Part shown: positions 1-7,534 of the stretch, in pieces
Position numbering within the stretch: position 1 is the stretch's first letter
Layout: each line of letters opens with the position of its first letter
Position numbers and translations under genes: made by a program
Source of the DNA: Clostridiales bacterium
GTDB taxonomy: Bacteria; Bacillota; Clostridia; Saccharofermentanales; Saccharofermentanaceae
DNA: 64,000 bases
Assembly: GCA_017561715.1 (NCBI GenBank)
Contig: JAFZBN010000017.1
Coordinates: 62,001-126,000, forward strand
Reading direction: 5' to 3'
Notes under the pieces: generated by a model
Databases searched by the model: none
What the model saw: the letters and a program-made list of their open reading frames with translations, nothing else
Told to the model about the DNA's origin: nothing

Positions 1-1049
1 CTCGTATTTCCGAACTCTTCCGGTTCGGTCGTCGGTGACGGGATCGGTGTCGGTGTAGGCGTCGGCGAAGGTGTCGGAGTCGGCGCGATCCCTTTAATGA
101 TATGCACTTCACCCCAGACCTCGTCATAAAGTGTGACCGTCTGAAGTTCCGATACTTCTGAGATCAGGCAGTCAAACGGATCATTGATATAGCAGTTGTT
201 CATCTGGATGGACTTTGCGGCCATCGCGGCGCTTTCCGAGCTGATATCGACCACGACGGAATTAAATACGATGTTTCCCTCCGGACAGTAGACCGATGTG
301 ACCGCGTTTTTGCTTTCCGCGCGAAGTCTCGCCGGTTCTTCCACAGAGATGCCCGATTTCGCGTAGACCGAGTTTTCCGTCGCGAGGATCTCCGCTTCCG
401 TACCTTCACCCCGGATCGATACTTTGCCGCTTATTGCCGCGATTCCTTTTGTCGAGGAAAAAACGGTAAGCGTGCATCCCTCATTTACAAGGATATCTCC
501 GCTCATCGAGCCGATCGCTCCGCCCGAGCCCGAGATCTCGTCCACGATCGAAAGCCTCGTTCCCGTCATCGAAACGGTCTTATCCGCCATAAGAAGATAT
601 CCCGAGTCGGAAACCACGCCGTTTCCTGTCACGGAAACCGTCGTGTTTTCGATCGTAAGAGAACCGCCCTGCGCACAGACTGCGCTGTGGCAAGCGTCCA
701 CATCCAAAGAAAGCGAGCCCTCGCCCGTGATCAGAAGATCCCCTTCCACGAGGATCGCCGGAGACGCGACATGAGATACGACATTATTCTCGCCCGAAAG
801 CTCGATCACCACGCTTTCCTGCGTACCGAGATCGATGTACATGCCGTTATAGCCGTTTAGGGAAAGAGTGTGTGATCCCGCGTTGTATTTCCAGTTGTCG
901 CCCTTGCAGTTTCTTGTCGAATTGAAGGTCTTTCCGTCCACGATGATCGTGTCCGCTTCCTTAGTAAAAGCAACTGTCGACGCCGCGGAGATCCCCATTA
1001 GGACTGCCGCCGCGCAGGCGATACTGATGATCTTTTTAAAGACTTTCAT
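1..1049 (-). CDS. Secreted beta-helix-like protein with Pro/Thr-rich tail (C-terminus cut off by window edge)
   Basis: An open frame runs on the minus strand from an ATG at 1049 out of the left edge. An AGGGAGT ribosome site precedes the ATG. The first ~27 residues are a signal peptide (KKIIS, a hydrophobic Ala-rich stretch, then AST). The body is Gly/Ser/Thr-rich with short recurring strands such as ILVEGDLLITGEGSLSLD and GSLTIENTTVSVTGNG. This is the pattern of carbohydrate-binding or right-handed beta-helix surface proteins. It ends inside the window in a TPTPSPTPTP spacer, which typically links to a further domain or a wall anchor. That part lies outside the window. Function is unknown; attachment to carbohydrate or the cell surface is an inference. 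Confidence 0.7.
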   Translation of the reverse strand, partial: MKVFKKIISIACAAAVLMGISAASTVAFTKEADTIIVDGKTFNSTRNCKGDNWKYNAGSHTLSLNGYNGMYIDLGTQESVVIELSGENNVVSHVASPAILVEGDLLITGEGSLSLDVDACHSAVCAQGGSLTIENTTVSVTGNGVVSDSGYLLMADKTVSMTGTRLSIVDEISGSGGAIGSMSGDILVNEGCTLTVFSSTKGIAAISGKVSIRGEGTEAEILATENSVYAKSGISVEEPARLRAESKNAVTSVYCPEGNIVFNSVVVDISSESAAMAAKSIQMNNCYINDPFDCLISEVSELQTVTLYDEVWGEVHIIKGIAPTPTPSPTPTPTPIPSPTTEPEEFGNT

Positions 1050-1110
1050 CGGATACTCCCTTTCCCTTTTTCTTCCACCTACTATACCACAGAAGATAGG
1101 AAAATTCGCC

Positions 1111-1139
1111 TTGACATTTAATGAGTCAACCACGATAAT
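1111..1139 (+). promoter_or_regulatory. Sigma-70-type promoter of tRNA-Ala(CGC)
   Basis: TTGACA at 1111-1116 and GATAAT at 1134-1139 are separated by 17 bases and lie 14 bases upstream of the tRNA. The -35 box is a perfect consensus match and the -10 box matches at five of six positions. Confidence 0.75.
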
Positions 1140-1152
1140 AGTGAAGTAATTC

Positions 1153-1228
1153 GGGGCATTAGCTCAGCTGGGAGAGCGCCAGGTTCGCAATCTGGAGGTC
1201 GTGAGTTCGATCCTCATATGCTCCACCA
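1153..1228 (+). tRNA. tRNA-Ala, anticodon CGC
   Basis: The cloverleaf is complete, with the 3' CCA encoded. The acceptor arms are GGGGCAT and ATGCTCC. They contain the G3:U70 wobble pair that is the alanine identity element. The D arm is GCTC-AGCTGGGA-GAGC. The anticodon arm CCAGG-TTCGCAA-TCTGG gives anticodon CGC, reading GCG codons. The T arm is GTGAG-TTCGATC-CTCAT. A second alanine tRNA with anticodon GGC lies at 37809. Confidence 0.96.
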
Positions 1229-1232
1229 TAAA

Positions 1233-1265
1233 GAAAAAGACCGCCATATCAGGCGGTCTTTTTTC
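1233..1265. terminator. Bidirectional terminator between tRNA-Ala and sufB
   Basis: GAAAAAGACCGCC and GGCGGTCTTTTTTC form a long stem around a six-base loop, with an A tract on one side and a T tract on the other. It can end the tRNA transcript on the plus strand and the sufCB transcript, whose stop lies at 1291, on the minus strand. Confidence 0.85.
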
Positions 1266-1290
1266 GTTTACATGTGCTTTTCGCGCGGGA

Positions 1291-2217
1291 TCACTTCAGG
1301 AATCCGTTGATGATCTGCTCCTCAGCTTCCGCTTCCGTAAGACCCAGCGTCATCAGCTTGATCAGCTGCTCACCCGCGATCTTACCGATGGCCGCTTCGT
1401 GCACGAGCGCCGCGTCGACGTTGTTCGCTTCGAGTCCCGGAACTGCCAGGATACGGCCGTTATCCATGATGATCGCGTCGCACTCGGTGTGTCCGGAGCA
1501 TGCGGTGTTACCATTGAGGACCGCGTCGAACTTCTGGTAGGAATCATCCTTGGCAACGGAACGGGAAACAACGTCCGCCGAGCAGCCTTCACCGTTAAGA
1601 TCAACACGGTAATTACTTACGGCCTTCTGATCCCCATGGGTCATGAGACGCTCATGAACGACCAGTCTTGCGCCCTTGCCGAGCTCTGCCTTCGTGTCAC
1701 GGACAGTGTCATCAACGCCCTTGATCTGCGTCATTTCCATCTCCATGTAGCTGTCTTCTTCCATGTAGACTTCGGTGCCCGGATTGAGGATACGCTTACC
1801 GGTGCCCTCACCGGAACCATAGTGCTTTTCGACATATTTGACCTTCGAGCCCTTACCTACGAAGAAGCGGTGGATACCGTCGTGCTCGCTGTCCTTCGGA
1901 CCGCAGTTGTCGATACCGCAGCCGGCAACGATGACGACATCACAGTCTTCGCCGATATAGAAATCGTTATAGACGATCTCCTTGATGCCGCTGGCGGTCA
2001 TGACGACCGGGATATGCACGCTCTCGTTCTTCGTTCCGGGCTTGATCTTGATATCGATGCCCGAGCCGTTTTCTTTCGGGATAATGTCGATGTTCGCAGA
2101 GGAATTTCTCGCGACTGCCTTACCGTTGGCGCGGATGTTAAACGCTCCGACCGGGACCTTGTGCAGGTCTGCAACTTCCGCCAAAAGGCGATCTGATGTA
2201 GCATCCAGATTCAGCAT
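1291..2217 (-). CDS. sufB: SufB/SufD-family Fe-S scaffold of a minimal SufBC system
   Basis: This 308-residue protein is a compact member of the SufB/SufD beta-helix family, well short of E. coli SufB (495 aa). The C-terminal family signature is clear: a cysteine-containing GHTECDAIIMDNG strand, then ALVHEAAIGKIAGEQLIKLM and a helical end. With SufC it would form a SufC2B2 complex that assembles Fe-S clusters in the cytoplasm using ATP. The ATG shares one base with the sufC stop (TAATG), so the two are translationally coupled. No SufS, SufU or SufD lies nearby. The architecture is that of the archaeal/clostridial two-gene (SMS-like) Suf systems, so the partner desulfurase must be elsewhere or absent. 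Confidence 0.9.
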   Translation of the reverse strand: MLNLDATSDRLLAEVADLHKVPVGAFNIRANGKAVARNSSANIDIIPKENGSGIDIKIKPGTKNESVHIPVVMTASGIKEIVYNDFYIGEDCDVVIVAGCGIDNCGPKDSEHDGIHRFFVGKGSKVKYVEKHYGSGEGTGKRILNPGTEVYMEEDSYMEMEMTQIKGVDDTVRDTKAELGKGARLVVHERLMTHGDQKAVSNYRVDLNGEGCSADVVSRSVAKDDSYQKFDAVLNGNTACSGHTECDAIIMDNGRILAVPGLEANNVDAALVHEAAIGKIAGEQLIKLMTLGLTEAEAEEQIINGFLK

Positions 2218-2966
2218 TACTCCTCGCCTCCTTCCTCAGTCAGTCCCTTGCCGCAGCGTTTCACGGCGGACATAGTGCCCTCGAGCGACGGCAGGATCTC
2301 GTCCTTCGGACCATGTGCGACGAGGTTTCCGTCGCTGATGACAACGACCTCATCGGCAATATTCAGGATCCTCTCCTGGTGGGAAATGATCAGGATCGAG
2401 CTGTCCTTGATCTTCTTTCTCATGCTTTCGAAAACCTTGATGAGGTTCTGGAAGCTCCAAAGGTCGATACCGGCTTCCGGCTCATCGAAAACAGAAAGCT
2501 GCGAGCCCTTCGCGAGAACTGTCGCGATCTCGATACGCTTCAGCTCACCTCCGGAAAGGCTGGCATTGACTTCGCGGTTGATATATTCTCTCGCGCAAAG
2601 ACCGACTTCGGACAGATACTTGCAGGCATCTACCGAAGAAAGCTTCGAGCCTGTCGCCAGGCGGATCAGGTCAAAAACCTGAAGTCCCTTAAAACGCACC
2701 GGCTGCTGGAACGCAAATCCGATACCCTTCTTCGCGCGGTCGGTAATGGACATCTCCGTGATATCCTCGCCGTTAAAGAGGATCTTGCCCGCCGTCGGCG
2801 TAAGGATACCGGCAATGATCTTCGCCAGAGTGGATTTACCGCCACCGTTCGGTCCTGTGATCACGGTCAGATTTCCGTCCGGGATCACGAGGTTAATATC
2901 ATGCAGGATTCCTTTCTCCTGCCCGTCCTCATTCACTTCGAATGAGACATGCTGTAATTCGAGCAT
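2217..2966 (-). CDS. sufC: SufC, Fe-S assembly ABC ATPase
   Basis: A 249-residue ABC ATPase with Walker A GPNGGGKST (residues 38-46), Q-loop region FQQPVRFKG, signature LSGGELKR, Walker B plus D-loop SVFDEPEAGID, and switch His in ISHQ. The LSGGELKR form and GIGFAFQQPVRFKGL are typical of SufC rather than transporter ATPases. It is the first gene of the sufCB pair. RBS AAAAGGAG lies just before the ATG. A weak promoter (TTCGAT, 17 bases, TACAAT) can be read on the minus strand at 3059-3087, leaving a leader of ~90 bases. No Rrf2-type operator was recognised. Confidence 0.93.
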   Translation of the reverse strand: MLELQHVSFEVNEDGQEKGILHDINLVIPDGNLTVITGPNGGGKSTLAKIIAGILTPTAGKILFNGEDITEMSITDRAKKGIGFAFQQPVRFKGLQVFDLIRLATGSKLSSVDACKYLSEVGLCAREYINREVNASLSGGELKRIEIATVLAKGSQLSVFDEPEAGIDLWSFQNLIKVFESMRKKIKDSSILIISHQERILNIADEVVVISDGNLVAHGPKDEILPSLEGTMSAVKRCGKGLTEEGGEE

Positions 2967-3104
2967 GGTGTCTCCTTTTCTAGGGAATTATATATTTTCA
3001 GTTCTTTTTCCGCGGCAAAAGCACCCGCCACCGGAACTGATTCAATTCAACCACGCGTATTGTACCACGTTTTACCCTGAAATCGAATAGGTAATTCCTC
3101 GGAG

Positions 3105-3214
3105 CGGTTATCGAGACTATCATTCTTCGAAAATAACCTTACGGCGCTTCGCTTCGGCATGCCTCAGAGGCGCCTTCAGGTTTTTTCGAAGAACTGTTAC
3201 TGATCGATAATCGG
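3105..3214. repeat. Long imperfect palindrome, copy E of the dispersed family
   Basis: The left arm (3105-3140: CGGTTATCGA, TTCTTCGAAAA, AACCTT) pairs with the right arm (about 3173-3214: CAGGTTTTTTCGAAGAA, then GATCGATAATCG). The core on the minus strand reads GGCGCCTCTGAGGC, then CCGAAGCGAAGCGCCG, which resembles the core of copy F and, more loosely, copies A-D. The outer right arm contains an in-frame TAA and the end of a vestigial coding tail (next entry). It lies between the small membrane protein gene and sufC. A role as terminator is plausible. Confidence 0.7.
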
Positions 3215-3306
3215 ATCCTCGTCATGGGGATTGGCGCCGTCAGGATTGATTCAAAGAAATGATTCCCCGATAATCGAATCCTCGTCATGGGGATTGGCGC
3301 CGTCAG
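3205..3306. repeat. 39-bp direct repeat: duplicated coding tail after the small membrane protein
   Basis: Positions 3205-3243 and 3268-3306 match at 38 of 39 bases with a 63-base period. On the minus strand both copies are in the same frame as the upstream gene ending at 3317. They read DGANPHDED followed by PIIDQ-stop or SIIGESFL-stop. Between that gene's TAG and the first copy there is also an in-frame TAA. The copies therefore look like a C-terminal tail, duplicated in tandem and then cut off by stop codons, or recoded by readthrough. Confidence 0.75.
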
Positions 3307-3316
3307 TTTATACGGT

Positions 3317-3922
3317 CTATGGAACTACATATTGTACAGTGAATCGGAACGTCCCGTCTTCGTACTCATCAATACAGTAATACCGGGGAGCTCCGAGCGA
3401 ATACCAACCATACCTTGTTTGCACTTCACTCTCGCTTATCAGCGGAAGAAGCTCGTTGCTTACCTTGTATTGTTTTACATCTACTCCATGCACATCTTCC
3501 TCATCCTGCGGTTTGCCATTCAGGGCAGCCGAGATGGCCTTTTCACAGCCTTCCGGAAGATCAGCGCACATTTCTTCGACACTGTTATAAGCACGAGTTT
3601 CGACCAAATATCTCGGATCGCGGATACCATAAATGAAATAGTGTTCGAAGCAGTGCTCCGCTTCGGGAAGAAACATGCGGTAACTCCATCTCTCTTTATC
3701 TTCGGCGGTCAGTTCTGTTTGTTCATACCATTTCGTATCCGCTTCCGCGAATTTATATACACTGAAGAAACCATAGCCGACGAAAAGCAAGACAATGACG
3801 CCGACAGCCCCCAAACACGTTAAACATCCTGATGCCTCGGAGTTCTCTTTCGGCTTTCTGATATACAAGACTGCCATAATGATAAAAACAGCGATTATTC
3901 CCACAAACACCCCGGATGTCAT
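3317..3922 (-). CDS. Small two-helix membrane protein of unknown function
   Basis: 201 residues. An N-terminal hydrophobic helix (about 4-20) is followed by a charged RKPKENSE loop with a Cys pair (CLTC) and a second helix (about 36-55). The remaining ~145 residues form a soluble, acidic domain rich in Tyr and Glu, presumably outside the membrane. I do not recognise the family. A strong promoter lies upstream at 3985-4013. The gene stands alone between palindromes E and F. After its TAG stop the frame continues into two copies of a short acidic tail, suggesting the protein once ended later. A similar two-helix plus soluble layout is seen in the unrelated gene at 21230. Confidence 0.75.
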   Translation of the reverse strand: MTSGVFVGIIAVFIIMAVLYIRKPKENSEASGCLTCLGAVGVIVLLFVGYGFFSVYKFAEADTKWYEQTELTAEDKERWSYRMFLPEAEHCFEHYFIYGIRDPRYLVETRAYNSVEEMCADLPEGCEKAISAALNGKPQDEEDVHGVDVKQYKVSNELLPLISESEVQTRYGWYSLGAPRYYCIDEYEDGTFRFTVQYVVP

Positions 3923-3984
3923 ACGTGCACCTCTTTCTTATCCTTCCCGATCTCTCGGGTTTCAGACAAACTTCATCTGATTGG

Positions 3985-4013
3985 ATAATAGCACGCTGTT
4001 TATTGAATTGCAA
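3985..4013 (-). promoter_or_regulatory. Promoter of the small membrane protein gene
   Basis: On the minus strand TTGCAA (4008-4013), 17 bases, TATTAT (3985-3990). A perfect 12-base palindrome, TTTATCGATAAA (4020-4031), sits just upstream of the -35 box and could be an operator. That role is inference. Confidence 0.65.
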
Positions 4014-4064
4014 GTATTTTTTATCGATAAACGATAAATTATTATTCTTTCGCAACACATCTTT

Positions 4065-4162
4065 CGGAATAATGGCTTTCTTCGAAATAACCTGAAGGCA
4101 CCTCCGAACGAAGTGAGGCGAAGGGCCGCAAGGTTAATTTCGAAGAAAGCCGAGATTATCCG
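4065..4162. repeat. Long palindrome, copy F, overlapping the mnmA stop codon
   Basis: The arms are CGGAATAATGGCTTTCTTCG (4065-4084), continuing AAATAACCT, and AGGTTAATTTCGAAGAAAGC (4131-4150), continuing CGAGATTATCCG. They enclose a core with GCACCTCCG, CGAAG, GTGAGGCGAAG. The outer right arm covers the last Gly codon and TAA stop of mnmA (4156-4158). It is probably the mnmA terminator in RNA. Its shared core places it with the other palindromes of the window. Confidence 0.75.
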
Positions 4163-5226
4163 ATAATCGTTCCGCCACCGATCACTTCATCGCCGTTATA
4201 GAAAACCGCGGCTTGTCCCGGTGTGATCGCACGGATCGGTTCGTCGAACACAAGGCGGACTTTTCCGTCTTCTAGAGGAATGGCAGTCGCCCACTGTTCT
4301 TTCTGGTGGTAGCGTAGCTTTGCCGTAACGCGGATCTCGCCCGTCGGAACTTCGCCACTGATCCAGTTCACGTCATCGATCAGGGCTTCGGTGTTTCTTA
4401 GATCTTCATCGTATACAAGAATGACTCGGTTGTTCTCCACATCGAGGCGGGAAACATACATCGGTGCCGGAAGCGCGAGGCCCAGACCTCTTCTCTGCCC
4501 CGGGGTGTAACTGACGATACCTTTGTGGGTGCCGAGTACTTTTCCGTCTTTATCAACAAAATCACCTGCCGGGTATTCTTTTCCCGTAGTCTTCTTTAAG
4601 AAGGAAACGTAGTCTCCGTCGGGAACGAAGCAGATATCCTGGCTCTCTCTTTTTTCGGCATTGATCATGCCCGCGTCTTTCGCCGCCTCGCGGACCTCGC
4701 TCTTCTGAAGATCGCCGAGCGGGAATACTGTATGTGCCAGCTGTTCCTGCGTCAGGTTATAAAGCACATAGCTCTGATCCTTGGTCTCGTCCAGTGCTTT
4801 CAGAAGATGATAGCGACCGTCGTCTCTTTTTTCGATACGCGCATAGTGACCCGTGACGATCACGTCGCACTTAAGGACCTGCGCGCGCTCATAGAGTTTT
4901 CCGAACTTGAGATAGCGGTTGCAGTCGATGCAGGGATTCGGGGTCCTGCCGTGTTCGTAGGAATCAACGAACTTGCCGATGACCTTTTCCTTGAATTCTT
5001 CCTTGAAATTGAAAACGTAATACGGGATACCGAGGTGCATGCAGACAGAACGCGCGTCTTCCACGTCGTCTAAAGAACAGCATGTCTTGGGATTGGCAAC
5101 GACGATATCCTCGTTGCTGTAGAGCTTCATGGTGCAGCCGATACAGTCGTATCCTCTGTCCATCATGATCTTGGCGGCCAGTGAAGAATCCACGCCGCCG
5201 CTCATCGCGATTAAGGCGCTGCTCAT
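4156..5226 (-). CDS. mnmA: MnmA, tRNA-specific 2-thiouridylase
   Basis: 356 residues from the ATG at 5226, which overlaps the nadA stop as ATGA. This start is preferred over one ten codons upstream inside nadA. The PP-loop SGGVDSS is at residues 9-15. The catalytic cysteines fall at 102 (NPCIDCN) and 199 (ESQDICF), the same numbers as in E. coli MnmA. The enzyme adenylates U34 in the anticodon of Lys, Glu and Gln tRNAs and inserts sulfur from a persulfide relay. GHYAR and the C-terminal SPGQ-like segment (TPGQAAVFY) are present. The sulfur donor desulfurase is not nearby. The pairing with nadA may reflect translational coupling only. Confidence 0.95.
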   Translation of the reverse strand: MSSALIAMSGGVDSSLAAKIMMDRGYDCIGCTMKLYSNEDIVVANPKTCCSLDDVEDARSVCMHLGIPYYVFNFKEEFKEKVIGKFVDSYEHGRTPNPCIDCNRYLKFGKLYERAQVLKCDVIVTGHYARIEKRDDGRYHLLKALDETKDQSYVLYNLTQEQLAHTVFPLGDLQKSEVREAAKDAGMINAEKRESQDICFVPDGDYVSFLKKTTGKEYPAGDFVDKDGKVLGTHKGIVSYTPGQRRGLGLALPAPMYVSRLDVENNRVILVYDEDLRNTEALIDDVNWISGEVPTGEIRVTAKLRYHQKEQWATAIPLEDGKVRLVFDEPIRAITPGQAAVFYNGDEVIGGGTIIG

Positions 5227-6140
5227 TTTCCGAGTTCCAGCATCGCGTCGATGCACTTTCTGGAATCGCGGATCAGCTCATCGCTCATGATGATCTCTTC
5301 GCCGCCGATACCGAGAACGGTGCGGTATACATCGACCAGTGTCGTGGCCTGCATGTTGTGGCAGACGCAGTCTTTGGAAAGTGCGAAAAAGCTCTTGTCC
5401 GGGCAGTCGAACTGCAGATGCTCGACGATACTGTTTTCCGTCGCGATGATGAATTCCTTCTCATCGCTCTTCTTCGCGTATGCCATGATCTCCGTCGTGG
5501 ATCCGACGAAATCCGCCTGAGCGACGAATTCCGGACGGCTCTCCGGATGGATCAGGATCTTGGCACCCGGGTGTTCCTCGCGGGCTCTGTCAAAATCTCT
5601 CTGGGTGAAACGAAGGTGTGTCGGGCAACCGCCGTGAACGAGCTTCATTTCCTTTTCCGGAAGTTTCTTGCCGATCCAGTCGCCGAGGTTACAGTCCGGT
5701 ACGAAAAGGATCTTATCGTTATCGATGTTCTTGATGATCTTTACCGCGGAAGAAGATGTGACCGCGACATCGCAGAGAGTCTTTAATTCAGCAGTGGTAT
5801 TGATGTAAGCAACTACAGTATGGTCCGGATTCTCGGCCTTTAAAGCGGCGAGCATTTCCGGCTCGATCTGCTCGGCCATCGGGCAGCCCGCAGTAGGATT
5901 TGCGAGATATACCTGTTTCTCCGGGGAAAGCATCTTTACGGTCTCGGCCATAAAGCGTACACCGCACATGATGACTTTCTTGGCAGATACTTTTGCCGCT
6001 TCCTGGGCAAGTCCGAAGGAGTCACCGATATAGTCGGCAACTTCCCAGATATCGTGACGCTGATATGCGTGTACCAGGATACAGATATCGCGCTCCTTCT
6101 TTTCCTTGTTGATCGCATCCTGCAATTCGCGAACGGTCAT
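5223..6140 (-). CDS. nadA: NadA, quinolinate synthase
   Basis: 305 residues. NadA condenses iminoaspartate with dihydroxyacetone phosphate to quinolinate, the first committed precursor of NAD, using a [4Fe-4S] cluster. The three cluster ligands are in the expected places: C86 (NPTAGCPMA), C172 (HGGCPTH) and C260 (DCVCHNMQ). Further motifs are HAYQRHDIWEVADYIGDS near the N-terminus and FVPDCNLG. The usual partners nadB and nadC are absent from this window. It overlaps mnmA by four bases. A 14-base gap separates it from the CAT-fold gene upstream, so 7323 down to 4156 could form one transcript. Confidence 0.94.
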   Translation of the reverse strand: MTVRELQDAINKEKKERDICILVHAYQRHDIWEVADYIGDSFGLAQEAAKVSAKKVIMCGVRFMAETVKMLSPEKQVYLANPTAGCPMAEQIEPEMLAALKAENPDHTVVAYINTTAELKTLCDVAVTSSSAVKIIKNIDNDKILFVPDCNLGDWIGKKLPEKEMKLVHGGCPTHLRFTQRDFDRAREEHPGAKILIHPESRPEFVAQADFVGSTTEIMAYAKKSDEKEFIIATENSIVEHLQFDCPDKSFFALSKDCVCHNMQATTLVDVYRTVLGIGGEEIIMSDELIRDSRKCIDAMLELGK

Positions 6141-6154
6141 AAAACTACCTCACA

Positions 6155-6808
6155 TTAATCGTTGATGAACATCGGGAAATAGCTCTCGATATCGTCGAAG
6201 AATTTCTTTAAGTGGATCAGATCCGTCGCCGCTTTATGCACGGTGATCGAGATCGGCAGATACTTTCTGCCGTTCTCCTCAACGATCTTGCACATGTCGA
6301 CCGTCGGGAAGAAATAGTCCTTCATCTCATGAAGATCCACGGAGTATCCGTCAAAAGAGAACCACGGATTGAAGCAGACATTATAGCTGTTCGTCGGCGG
6401 CATGCCCTTCATGGCAAAAACGCCCTTGCTGCTGCCGTACTTTTCCAGATCCATCAGGAATTTTTCGTTAAAAACCGCAAAGTCCTCATCGTACTCTGTC
6501 CAAAGGATCGTGCTCGTCTCGTCATCCTCGTGATAGACCGGATACGCCGGATTTAAGTAATTCCACCAGCCGATCTGTCCGTCCTTGTACGCAACGGAAA
6601 GCTCGCCCTGATTGTTGATCGCGCGGGTAACCATGTAATAGAAAACGCAATCCTGACGGAATCCCTTTTTCTCGATCGCCGGAAGAAGCTCCGTGACGTC
6701 GATCTTTCTGTTCAGGGAGATGTTCATCGGGAACATTTTCGCGTAGTAGTGAAAATGCTGGGCGCGCGGCCATGTTGTCTGGTCATAGGTGAAAAACTGT
6801 GATTTCAT
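6155..6808 (-). CDS. Chloramphenicol-acetyltransferase-fold protein, catalytic His replaced
   Basis: 217 residues from the ATG at 6808, which overlaps the preceding stop as ATGA and follows a GAGGAG site. Length and the MNISLNRKIDVT, FYYMVTRAINN and NVCFNPWFSFDGY segments fit the CAT (CatA) family, whose trimers acetylate chloramphenicol using acetyl-CoA. The active-site block HHxxxDG, however, reads HKAATDLIH (191-199). The second, catalytic His is Lys192 and the Gly after Asp196 is Leu. It is therefore unlikely to work as an ordinary acetyltransferase. It is co-transcribed with an isochorismatase-like hydrolase. Function unknown. Confidence 0.75.
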   Translation of the reverse strand: MKSQFFTYDQTTWPRAQHFHYYAKMFPMNISLNRKIDVTELLPAIEKKGFRQDCVFYYMVTRAINNQGELSVAYKDGQIGWWNYLNPAYPVYHEDDETSTILWTEYDEDFAVFNEKFLMDLEKYGSSKGVFAMKGMPPTNSYNVCFNPWFSFDGYSVDLHEMKDYFFPTVDMCKIVEENGRKYLPISITVHKAATDLIHLKKFFDDIESYFPMFIND

Positions 6809-7323
6809 AAGCACTCCTCAATATGGTCGATAGACATCACCTGCGCATAGCGGTGATTCCAGATCTCGTAACTGTAGTAGTGATAGAGTTCCTCTCCGGA
6901 GAGGTATCTGTTATCGAAAGTCGAATGTCCGCCACGCGGAATGATGACGTTATATCCGAGCTCGAAAGCCACCTTGACCGTCGCGTCCACGCAGAAGTCC
7001 GTCTGCATGCCCGTGATGATCAGGTTCTTGATCTCTCTTTCCTGAAGATATTCGTTTAATCCTGTTCCGCGAAAAGCACTGTTATATTTCTTGTCGAAGA
7101 TCTTCTCTTCTTTTCTCGGCGCGACCTGCGAATAGATCTCGAATCCATTCTCACCCTTGACGAGTGTATTATCTTCGTGACGGACAAAGATCACTTCGAT
7201 CCCCTTGTCCCTGCAGATCTTTTCCATCTGGGAAACTGTTTTGATCAGTCGTTTCTCATCATAAGGATGCTCCAGGATCAGAGCATTCTGCATATCGATC
7301 ACAAGCATAGCCGTCTTCGGCAT
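6805..7323 (-). CDS. Isochorismatase-family cysteine hydrolase
   Basis: 172 residues with the Asp-Lys-Cys triad of the family: D10 (LVIDMQN), K79 (FDKKYNSAF) and C111 (GMQTDFCVDAT). The cis-peptide region precedes the Cys. Members hydrolyse nicotinamide, N-carbamoyl compounds, isochorismate and similar substrates. Length and motifs do not decide among these. The nadA gene two positions downstream makes nicotinamidase tempting, but the His/Asp metal site of nicotinamidases is not evident, so I do not assign it. It is the first gene of the pair with the CAT-fold protein (4-base overlap). A TATAGT -10 box lies about 50 bases upstream, just outside palindrome A. Confidence 0.85.
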   Translation of the reverse strand: MPKTAMLVIDMQNALILEHPYDEKRLIKTVSQMEKICRDKGIEVIFVRHEDNTLVKGENGFEIYSQVAPRKEEKIFDKKYNSAFRGTGLNEYLQEREIKNLIITGMQTDFCVDATVKVAFELGYNVIIPRGGHSTFDNRYLSGEELYHYYSYEIWNHRYAQVMSIDHIEECL

Positions 7324-7385
7324 GGGACAACACTTCCTTTATCAAGAGAATCGCACACTTATGTACCTTAATACTATACCACATA

Positions 7386-7461
7386 TTGCAAGAAATTAAT
7401 TCTCTTGTGCTGGTCCTCGGACGAAGTCCTGCGGAGGCACGTCGAGAATTATTTCTTGCAA
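7386..7461. repeat. Long palindrome, copy A of the dispersed family
   Basis: The arms TTGCAAGAAATTAATTCTC (7386-7404) and GAGAATTATTTCTTGCAA (7444-7461) pair almost perfectly. The core on the minus strand is GTGCCTCCGCA, then GGAC-TTC-GTCC, then GAGGACCAGCAC. It lies in the 437-base non-coding gap 7324-7760, which holds copies A and B and a further hairpin and no credible gene. Confidence 0.85.
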
Positions 7462-7534
7462 ACCGTCGGAAGTTAAATTCCATAAGAGCAAAACCCTTGA
7501 AAACGAACTGTCGGACGTGTCTCCGCCAGCGGAA

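Noticed and set aside
1-100. Minisatellite-like GTCGG/GGTGT repeats at the left edge
   Set aside because: They translate in frame as a Thr/Pro spacer of the truncated surface protein.
6805-7323. Assignment as nicotinamidase because nadA is close
   Set aside because: The triad fits the whole isochorismatase superfamily, and the metal-binding residues of nicotinamidases were not convincingly present.
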